Shown piece after piece: positions 34,013 through 40,445 of a stretch of 40,445 nt of DNA. Position numbers and translations under genes: made by a program. Below the pieces are notes generated by a model that was not told where the DNA came from, made no database searches, and was given only the letters and a program-made list of their open reading frames with translations. The stretch is from Bacteroidales bacterium UBA3824 (GTDB lineage Bacteria; Bacteroidota; Bacteroidia; Bacteroidales; UBA3824): the NCBI GenBank assembly GCA_002393195.1, contig DGIK01000020.1:1-40445 (forward strand). The letters run 5' to 3'. Each line of letters begins with the position of its first letter. The first letter of the stretch is position 1.

Positions 34013-34055
34013 TTTGACGTAGTTTTGACGTAGTAAAAAATAGGGCTTGACGTAG
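34013..34055 (+). promoter_or_regulatory. Three phased copies of (T/C)TTGACGTAG upstream of the susC promoter
   Basis: TTTGACGTAG occurs at 34013-34022 and 34024-34033, and CTTGACGTAG at 34046-34055. The starts are 11 and 22 bases apart, so all copies face the same side of the helix. The array ends about 19 bases upstream of the -33 region, where an activator would bind. Confidence 0.55.
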
Positions 34056-34073
34056 TTTTGAAGAACTATTTTT

Positions 34074-34106
34074 CTTGACTTTTCGAGCCTCACTTACGTA
34101 TATTTG
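34074..34106 (+). promoter_or_regulatory. Promoter of the SusC/SusD operon
   Basis: CTTG (34074-34077, one mismatch to TTTG) and TATATTTG (34099-34106) have a 21-base spacer. The expected start is near 34113. A TTG at 34104 therefore cannot be the start codon of the SusC gene. Confidence 0.6.
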
Positions 34107-34154
34107 CAGTGTAAGCCGACGGAAAATCCGACGGCGGAAACGAATCGAAAAATT

Positions 34155-37100
34155 ATGAAAAATTGTATAACCTTAAAACTTTTACGTCTTATGAAAAGAA
34201 TACTAACATTGATGATGTTGGTGCTTCTGACAACAGCGGCAATCGCTCAGGACAGAATCAATATAAGCGGCAAGGTGCTCGACAAGGGCAACGGCGACCC
34301 GCTTATCGGCGTCAACATCGTGGAACAGGGTACTACTAATGGTACAATCTCCGACATCGACGGCAAGTTCAACCTTTCCGTCACCAAAAACTCTACTGTG
34401 CTTATTAGTTATATAGGCTACAAGGCGCAGGAATTTGTCGCTAACAGCGAGAAGGAAATCAAAATCTTGCTCGAAGAAGACCTCGCAGCCGTTGAAGAAG
34501 TGGTGGTAATCGGCTACGGCACACAGAAAAAGAGCGTTGTAACCGCCGCAATCTCAGGCATTTCTGCCGACGACATCCAAGGTTCGAGCGTCCGCGTGGA
34601 CAACGCATTGAAGGGCATGACCTCCGGCGTTACCGCTACCGCAGCATCGGGTCAGCCCGGCGAAGGCGCACAAATCCGCATCCGTGGCGTTGGTACTATC
34701 AACAATTCCAACCCCCTCTACGTCGTGGACGGTATGCCAGTTGACGGCGGCATCGACTACCTCAACCCCAGCGACATCCAGTCAATCGAGGTCTTGAAAG
34801 ACGCTGCATCGGGTGCTGTATATGGCGCGAGGGCTGCCAACGGCGTTATCCTCGTTACCACCAAAAAAGGCAAACTCGGCGCACCCAAGGTGTCCTACGA
34901 CTTCTCCTACGGCATCCAAAATCCGTGGAAGATGCGCGACGTGCTCAATGCCGCCGAATACGCCACCATCGTCAACGAAGGCGCAGTGAATAGCGGTCAG
35001 GCTCCCATCTACGACAATCCCGCCCAATACGGCGACGGCACCGATTGGCAGAAGGAGGTTTTCAACAAGAATGCTCCCGTCATCAACCACCAACTCTCCG
35101 TTGCAGGCGCAACCGAAAGGGTCAACTACTACTTCTCTGCCGGCTATTACACGCAGGACGGCATCGTGGGCGGCAATTTTGACCGTTCCAATTATAACCG
35201 CCTCACCCTCCGCAGCAACACAATCTACACCCTCGTAGATGCCAAGGATCGCAATTATCTCCACAAACTCGACGTAGGTCTCAATGTAAGCTACTCCCAC
35301 ATCAAATCCAAGGGCATCGAGACCAACTCTTCTTTCGGCTCTGTGCTTGGCTCGGCTCTCTCGCTCTCTCCGATTATGACGGTTTACGCAGAAGACCCCG
35401 AGGCAGTACTCAAACAGTATGAAGGCACGGCAAACTTTGCTCCTATCTATTCCTCTGACGGCAGGCTCTATTCGATAGCCGGCACCAATTTCAACGAGAT
35501 GACCAACCCGCTTGCATCGCTCTCGCTGCCCGGCTCCGAAAACTGGGGCGACCATATCGTAAGCAACGCTTTTGCTGACGTGGCACTCTTTGAAAATCTC
35601 AAATTCCGCTCTTCCATCGGCACCGATATGAGTTTTTGGGGTTTTGACGGCTATACACAGAAATTCTGGCTCACCAAAAACAACTACGCCGACCGCACCC
35701 GCGTATATTCCGAAATGGACAAAAACCTCACCTGGCAGGTGGAAAACACTTTGTCTTACGACAAGACCATCGGCGAGCATCATTTCAACGTGCTCCTCGG
35801 ACAATCCGCCCTCAAATACACCGGTCGCAACCTCGGCGGCGCCAATTACGACATGAAGGACGAAAACAATCCTCGCCCCAACATCAGCTTCACCACCGGT
35901 CTCGCAGCCGACGGCGACCAGAGCATCTACGGCGGCGCATTTGCTCCCCACACATTGGCATCGCTCTTTGCACGTGCAAGTTATGACTTCAAGGGCAGAT
36001 ACATGGCTCAGTTTACGGTAAGGCGCGACGGCAGCTCCAATTTCGGCCCCGACAAGCATTACGCAACATTCCCCTCGTTGTCCCTTGGCTGGAATATCAC
36101 CGAAGAATCTTTCCTCGCCAACCGTCCCGCATGGTTGGAATCTGCAAAACTCCGCTTCTCTTGGGGTAAGAATGGCAACGAGTCCATCGGACAATTCCGC
36201 TACACCTCGCTCACCGCATCGGGCAACAATTACATCTTCGGCTCGGGCGCAGAGGAAAAGGTCATCAACGGCACAAAGCCGAGCGTACTGCCCAACAGTT
36301 ACCTTTGCTGGGAGGAATCCAAACAGACCAACATCGGCGCAGACTTCGGATTCTTCAAGAACGCACTCACTTTCACCGTCGATTGGTACAAGAAGCGCAC
36401 AGACGGTATGCTGATGCAAATGCCAATCAACACCTATGTAGGCGAGGCTCGTCCCACCGGCAATATCGGCGTGATGGACAACAAGGGTTGGGAGTTTGAC
36501 GCTACATACCGCTGGAAGGCTGGCAAATGGAATTTTAAGGTTAACGCCAACGCCACCTACCTCAAAAACGAACTCGTGGATTACGGCAACGAGGCGGGCT
36601 ATGCCAACCTCGATTCACAGCAAGGCACAGGCACAATCACCCGCGCCGAAAATGGCTACCCATTCCCGTTCTTCTACGGCTACAAGACCAATGGCGTATT
36701 CCAAAATTACGACCAAATCAACGCCTACAAGAATGCTGACGGCACCCTCATTCAGCCCGACGCTACTCCCGGCGACATCATCTTTGTAGATGTAAATGGC
36801 GACGGCTCTATCACCGACGCCGACCAGACTCAAATCGGCAAGGGTATGCCCGACTGGACTTACGGCCTCAATTTCAGTGCAGATGCTTATGGTTTTGACA
36901 TCTCGCTCCAGCTCAACGGCACTATCGGCAACGACATCTACGACGCCACAAAGCGCAGCGACATCAATTTCCAAAACCTCCCCGCATACATGAAGGATCG
37001 TTGGACTGGCGAAAACACCTCCAACAAGTATCCCAAGTACGTATGGGGCGACACCAAAAACTGGCTTTCTTCCGACATCTTCGTTACCGACGGCTCGTTC

Positions 37101-37328
37101 CTCCGCGTGCGCACATTGGAGATTGGCTACACACTCCCGCAATACATCACCAAGAAGGCTTTCATGGAGCGCGTAAGGTTCTACGTAGCCGCTCAAAACC
37201 TCTTGACTTTCACCAAATATGAAGGTTTTGACCCCGAAATTTCATCCGGCGGCACATCCCTCGGCATCGACCGTGGCGTATATCCGCAAGCAAGGGTGTT
37301 CACATTCGGTCTCAACGTTAATTTCTAA
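34155..37328 (+). CDS. SusC/RagA-like TonB-dependent outer-membrane transporter
   Basis: The ATG at 34155 gives 1057 residues; an ATG at 34191 (MKRILTLMMLVLL...) gives an equally good signal peptide and cannot be excluded. After the signal, residues of about 35-110 form the carboxypeptidase-regulatory-like domain (GKVLDKGNGDPLIGVNI, TISDIDGKFNLSV). The plug follows (VVVIGYGTQKKS, QIRIRGVGTINNSNPLYVVDG, IEVLKDAASGAVYGARAANG). The rest is the 22-strand barrel, ending in the expected aromatic (FTFGLNVNF). It imports large oligosaccharides across the outer membrane together with the SusD-like lipoprotein encoded next. It is the first gene of a polysaccharide-utilisation operon; the substrate is not readable, though the nearby GH98 and GH43 genes suggest xylan. 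Confidence 0.95.
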   Translation: MKNCITLKLLRLMKRILTLMMLVLLTTAAIAQDRINISGKVLDKGNGDPLIGVNIVEQGTTNGTISDIDGKFNLSVTKNSTVLISYIGYKAQEFVANSEKEIKILLEEDLAAVEEVVVIGYGTQKKSVVTAAISGISADDIQGSSVRVDNALKGMTSGVTATAASGQPGEGAQIRIRGVGTINNSNPLYVVDGMPVDGGIDYLNPSDIQSIEVLKDAASGAVYGARAANGVILVTTKKGKLGAPKVSYDFSYGIQNPWKMRDVLNAAEYATIVNEGAVNSGQAPIYDNPAQYGDGTDWQKEVFNKNAPVINHQLSVAGATERVNYYFSAGYYTQDGIVGGNFDRSNYNRLTLRSNTIYTLVDAKDRNYLHKLDVGLNVSYSHIKSKGIETNSSFGSVLGSALSLSPIMTVYAEDPEAVLKQYEGTANFAPIYSSDGRLYSIAGTNFNEMTNPLASLSLPGSENWGDHIVSNAFADVALFENLKFRSSIGTDMSFWGFDGYTQKFWLTKNNYADRTRVYSEMDKNLTWQVENTLSYDKTIGEHHFNVLLGQSALKYTGRNLGGANYDMKDENNPRPNISFTTGLAADGDQSIYGGAFAPHTLASLFARASYDFKGRYMAQFTVRRDGSSNFGPDKHYATFPSLSLGWNITEESFLANRPAWLESAKLRFSWGKNGNESIGQFRYTSLTASGNNYIFGSGAEEKVINGTKPSVLPNSYLCWEESKQTNIGADFGFFKNALTFTVDWYKKRTDGMLMQMPINTYVGEARPTGNIGVMDNKGWEFDATYRWKAGKWNFKVNANATYLKNELVDYGNEAGYANLDSQQGTGTITRAENGYPFPFFYGYKTNGVFQNYDQINAYKNADGTLIQPDATPGDIIFVDVNGDGSITDADQTQIGKGMPDWTYGLNFSADAYGFDISLQLNGTIGNDIYDATKRSDINFQNLPAYMKDRWTGENTSNKYPKYVWGDTKNWLSSDIFVTDGSFLRVRTLEIGYTLPQYITKKAFMERVRFYVAAQNLLTFTKYEGFDPEISSGGTSLGIDRGVYPQARVFTFGLNVNF

Positions 37329-37344
37329 TTGTACGGACGCGATT

Positions 37345-37412
37345 TGTAGGGACGCGGCGCGCCACGTCCCTACAAAAACGCCAAAACGGACGCGGCGCGC
37401 CACGTCCCTACA
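37345..37412. repeat. GGCGCGCC-centred palindromes between susC and susD
   Basis: 37345-37374 reads as an inverted repeat with 15-base arms and one mismatch (TGTAGGGACG... centred on GGCGCGCC), and most of it is repeated directly at 37388-37412. A third fragment, ACGGACGCG, lies at about 37333. In the mRNA it would form a very stable hairpin between two co-transcribed genes. Confidence 0.85.
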
Positions 37413-37447
37413 CCAAACAACATTTATCATTAAAAACGAAAATTAAA

Positions 37448-38950
37448 ATGAAAACATCAAAATACATAGCACTTCTGCCGATGATGGCATTGACCCTCGG
37501 CGCGTGCGACGAAGATTTCCTCAACGTTGAGAGCCCGTCGGACCTCGTGGTCGATGAGTACTACAACACCGAGGCGCGCATCTATGAAGACCTTGTGGCG
37601 GCTTACGACCCGTTGCAGTGGTTTGACTGGAGCGAAAACCAATACTGCCCACTCAACATGATGAGCGACATCATGAGCGACCAGGTTTGGCCCGGCGGCG
37701 GCACTTCCACCGACAATCTTTTTTGGCAGCTGATGTCCAACTACGCCGCCACTCCCAACGAGTGCATGTCGGCACTCTGGACCGAACTCTATTCGGGCGT
37801 CAAGCGCAGCAACGATGTGCTCCAGTACATTGAGGGCGTTACAGACATCAAACCCGAAACCAAGTCGCTCTACATCGCCGAAGCTAAGGTTTTGAGGGCG
37901 TTCTATTACAACTACTTGTGGAAGTTTTACGGCAACATTCCCTTCTACAAGACCAACCTCTCCGACCCCTACATCGCCGAGCAAAAGAAGGCTGACGAGG
38001 TATATGCCGAGATTGTCGCAGACCTCGACGAGGCTATTGCCGCCAACATCCTCCCGATGAAAGCCGATTCCAAAAACGCCGGCCGCGTAACCCAAGCAAT
38101 GGCGTATATGCTTTACGCCGAGGTGGTTATGTATCAAAACGACCAATCCAAATTCCCCACCGCCCTCAAATACATGGAAGAAATCATCACGTCTGGCAAA
38201 TACATCCTCAATCCCGACTTTGCCAACATTTGGACTGCCGAGGGCGAATGGTGCGACGAATCCATCTGGGAAATCAACTTCATGAACGAGGGCGCAACCC
38301 GCTCGTGGAGTTGGACCAAAGGCGCAGGCGGCACGGTATTGCCGCGCTTGATTTCGCCCCGTGGCTGGAAGGACGGCACCGACGGCGTGGAAGGCGGCTG
38401 GGGATTCTGCCAAGTGCGCAAGGAGGTTGTTGATCTTTATGAGGACAACGACGCCCGCAAGGCTGCCACAATCTACGACGCTTCTAAGTACGACTACGAA
38501 AAGTCGTGGGCTTCCACCGACCTTTTCCTGATGAAGTACATCGCCCGCAGTGGTTACAATGCAGGTCAGAAGGCTGATGCCGACCTCAATTACGGCAACA
38601 ATCTCCGCATCTACCGCTACGCCGAATGTCTCCTCAACGCCGCAGAACTCGGCAGCCCCAACGCTCAGAAATATCTCGACGACGTGCGCGATCGCGCCGG
38701 CCTCGGCTCCATCCCCGCCACAAAGGAAAACATCATCGAGGAACGCGCCCGCGAGTTTGTTGGCGAAGGCAAGCGTTACTGGGACGTTGTTCGCACCGGC
38801 ATCGCACCGCAGGTATTAGTGCCGAGCAAGGTGGACGGTCAGACCCAATTCCGCACCAACTCTTGGTCTCAAAACCGCAAATACCTCCCAATCCCGCAGT
38901 CGGAAATCAACTCCGCCCACGGCACGCTGACACAGAACGAAGGTTATTAA
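37448..38950 (+). CDS. SusD/RagB-like outer-membrane glycan-binding lipoprotein
   Basis: The 500-residue precursor has a lipobox (LGAC, Cys20) followed by DEDFLNVESPSD, the typical SusD opening. TPR-like helices make up the scaffold (LWTELYSGVKRSNDVLQYIE, YIAEAKVLRAFYYNYLWKFYG). The C-terminal part has YRYAECLLNAAEL, IIEERAREFVGEGKRYWDVVR and ending LPIPQSEIN, all hallmarks of the family. It caps the SusC barrel and delivers the oligosaccharide. The gene lies 119 bases after susC, separated by the GGCGCGCC palindromes. Confidence 0.95.
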   Translation: MKTSKYIALLPMMALTLGACDEDFLNVESPSDLVVDEYYNTEARIYEDLVAAYDPLQWFDWSENQYCPLNMMSDIMSDQVWPGGGTSTDNLFWQLMSNYAATPNECMSALWTELYSGVKRSNDVLQYIEGVTDIKPETKSLYIAEAKVLRAFYYNYLWKFYGNIPFYKTNLSDPYIAEQKKADEVYAEIVADLDEAIAANILPMKADSKNAGRVTQAMAYMLYAEVVMYQNDQSKFPTALKYMEEIITSGKYILNPDFANIWTAEGEWCDESIWEINFMNEGATRSWSWTKGAGGTVLPRLISPRGWKDGTDGVEGGWGFCQVRKEVVDLYEDNDARKAATIYDASKYDYEKSWASTDLFLMKYIARSGYNAGQKADADLNYGNNLRIYRYAECLLNAAELGSPNAQKYLDDVRDRAGLGSIPATKENIIEERAREFVGEGKRYWDVVRTGIAPQVLVPSKVDGQTQFRTNSWSQNRKYLPIPQSEINSAHGTLTQNEGY

Positions 38951-38961
38951 ACAGTTTTTTT

Positions 38962-39090
38962 AACAACGAATTAAACGAATTAAACAAATACTAAGTAAGT
39001 ATTCGTTCCATTCGTTTAAAATTCAACAAGTTGAATTTTAACTAATTAAACAAATAAGGAAATTCGTCTTAATTCGTTTAATTCGTTGTT
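38962..39090. repeat. Long palindrome between susD and the surface lipoprotein gene
   Basis: The outer arms 38962-38981 and 39071-39090 (AACAACGAATTAAACGAATT and complement) are perfect over 20 bases. Nested inside is AAAATTCAAC-AA-GTTGAATTTT (39018-39039), a perfect 10-base hairpin. It belongs to the AACGAATT family and lies within the SusCD operon. Confidence 0.85.
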
Positions 39091-39118
39091 CAAAAAAAAT
39101 AATAAAAACGCAAATATT

Positions 39119-40445
39119 ATGAAAACACTCAAATACATCCCCATAATTGCGGCTGTTGCGCTCTATGCTTGCAGCCCCGAGGACCACGACGACATCAACC
39201 CCGCATCCCGTCCGTCGGCGTCCGACATCAATGTAGAACTCCAAATGTTGGATTCCAACAAGGTGGCATTCAATCTCCTTAACTCCGGTTGCACTCCCAT
39301 CTGGTACTTCGACGACGGCTCACAGAGCACCGTCAACGGCATCATTAAGCAATATCCCGTGGCTGGCAATTACAGCGTGGAAATCAAGATGTACGACCGC
39401 AACGGCATTTGCGACGGCAGCATCACCAAGGAATTTTCGTTCACTGAGACGTTCCTGAATTTCGACAGCGAAACCGCCAAACTCACCGGCGGCAGCGAGG
39501 CCATCTGGATGATTGCAAAGGACGAAAAGGCTCACCTCGCGTGTGGCGAATCTGCCGACAACCCGACAGGCTGGTGGAGCGCAATGCCTGGCGACAAGGA
39601 GGGCACAGGCCTCTATGACGACCAGTTCATCTTCAAGGCCGACGGCTCTTACACCTACAATCCCGGTGCCGACGGCTTGACCTACATCAACAAAGGCACT
39701 TCCGTATTTGGCTCGCAGGCTGTGGATGCCGATTATGACGTCGCCAACGAAACCATCAACGGCACATGGAAATTTGAGTACCGTGGCTCTCAACTCTACC
39801 TCGTGCTCTCGCCCAAGACCGTACTCGGCTACCTGGCTGCCGACGCACAGTGGAACGCCCCCGAATTTATCGTAAAACAGGTTTCCGCCAAGAAAATCAC
39901 CCTTGTATGGACTTCCGCCGATATTTCGTGGCAGTACATCATCGTTCCGTTCAGCGAAGAGCCCAAGGTAGAAAACCTTTGGAACGACAATCTCGAATCC
40001 ACAGATTTCTACTACGCCCCCAATTGGAACCAAATCGACAATCCCGCTTTCACTCAGAATGGCGGCAACTACAAAGTGTCGCTCCCGAGCGCAACATTCG
40101 ACACATGGCAGGCTCAGGTAAAACTCCTCTCCACCGTTGGCTCTGCGGCAGACAAGAATTACGACTTCTCCGTAATCATCACCCCCAACGCCAACCACGA
40201 CAACGTAACCGTAAAACTCACACAGACCGGCGACGACGCCAACTACCTCTTTGAGGAGCACGGCATCAAGATTCAGGCTGGCAAACCCAACGAAATCAAG
40301 TTTACAGGCGTGAAGGGCGTTGACGCTGAAAAACTCTCGCTCGTATTTGACTTCGGCTGGAATCCCGAAAACTTCGAGGCTGAAATCTCCGACATCGTAT
40401 TTGGCGAACACATTGGCGCAGTGGATGTTCCGGTTTGGAATTATA
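39119..40445 (+). CDS. Surface glycan-binding lipoprotein with PKD-like domain (incomplete at window end)
   Basis: The frame from the ATG at 39119 stays open to the last base, giving at least 442 residues. A lipoprotein signal (LYAC, Cys18) is followed by an Asp-rich spacer and a PKD-like domain (about 35-115; NKVAFNLLNSG, IWYFDDGSQST, QYPVAGNYSVEIKMYDRNG). Next comes a domain of about 125-290 with GTWKFEYRGSQLYLVLSP and then a carbohydrate-binding-like sandwich. Its place directly after susCD matches surface glycan-binding proteins (SusE/F-like), which capture polysaccharide for the transporter. Sequence identity to a known ligand group cannot be judged here. Confidence 0.85.
   Translation, partial: MKTLKYIPIIAAVALYACSPEDHDDINPASRPSASDINVELQMLDSNKVAFNLLNSGCTPIWYFDDGSQSTVNGIIKQYPVAGNYSVEIKMYDRNGICDGSITKEFSFTETFLNFDSETAKLTGGSEAIWMIAKDEKAHLACGESADNPTGWWSAMPGDKEGTGLYDDQFIFKADGSYTYNPGADGLTYINKGTSVFGSQAVDADYDVANETINGTWKFEYRGSQLYLVLSPKTVLGYLAADAQWNAPEFIVKQVSAKKITLVWTSADISWQYIIVPFSEEPKVENLWNDNLESTDFYYAPNWNQIDNPAFTQNGGNYKVSLPSATFDTWQAQVKLLSTVGSAADKNYDFSVIITPNANHDNVTVKLTQTGDDANYLFEEHGIKIQAGKPNEIKFTGVKGVDAEKLSLVFDFGWNPENFEAEISDIVFGEHIGAVDVPVWNY

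Noticed and set aside
34104..34154. Upstream TTG start for the SusC-like gene
   Set aside because: It falls inside the predicted -7 promoter element, so it would not be on the message.
34782..36419. 545-codon minus-strand frame opposite susC
   Set aside because: It lies entirely inside a certain TonB-dependent transporter gene and shows no protein motifs.
39320..40411. 363-codon minus-strand frame opposite the last gene
   Set aside because: The plus strand there encodes a lipoprotein with a signal, a PKD-like domain and the right operon position.
1..40445. tRNA, rRNA, riboswitch or insertion-sequence genes
   Set aside because: I looked for cloverleaf, rRNA and transposase signatures in the gaps and on both strands and found none that I could support.

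Overview
The window comes from a member of the Bacteroidota, most likely a carbohydrate-degrading, host-associated Bacteroidales. The evidence is a SusC/SusD glycan-uptake pair with a surface lipoprotein, GH43 and GH98 glycosidases (the latter once ending in a type IX secretion tail), lipoproteins and periplasmic TlpA-like thioredoxins, and promoters of the Bacteroidota type (TTTG about 19-22 bases upstream of TAnnTTTG). No rRNA, tRNA, CRISPR array or transposase was seen.

Layout. Bases 1-9,200 are mostly housekeeping and envelope genes: the end of an oligopeptidase B gene, an unusual exonuclease-galactokinase fusion, a phosphomannomutase/phosphoglucomutase, a secreted barrel-like protein, an M16C metallopeptidase with a small collagen-motif lipoprotein, and a DUF4890-like secreted protein. 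Bases 9,258-16,100 hold RecQ followed directly by a 1588-residue exonuclease-RecQ-UvrD fusion helicase, whose extreme 3' end looks frameshifted. Bases 16,108-20,640 are on the minus strand: a CaCA antiporter, an unknown protein, two TlpA-like thioredoxins derived from a segmental duplication, a chagasin-type (I42) cysteine-protease inhibitor, and a YfcE-type phosphodiesterase. Bases 20,759-22,494 hold a GH43 gene with a well-defined promoter and two phased palindromic operator candidates.

Bases 22,587-28,690 form a defence island: a DpnII-like (GATC) restriction-modification operon in the order dam-like methylase, endonuclease, DpnA-like methylase, followed by a TIR-NB-ARC-TPR (STAND/NLR-like) gene. 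The TIR gene is bracketed by 60-base direct repeats that duplicate the 3' end of the next gene. By eye only 12 GATC sites occur in the whole 40 kb, against roughly 158 expected, which fits long exposure to a GATC-specific system.

Bases 28,847-40,445 are glycan-related: a GH98 gene interrupted by one in-frame TAA, an AAA-ATPase/PD-(D/E)XK gene bracketed by related repeat-plus-terminator modules, then a SusC-SusD-surface-lipoprotein operon that runs off the window and has helically phased repeats upstream of its promoter. GH43 plus GH98 suggests xylan-type substrates, but this is an inference. A family of AT-rich palindromes built from AACGAATT words recurs in many of the gaps between genes.
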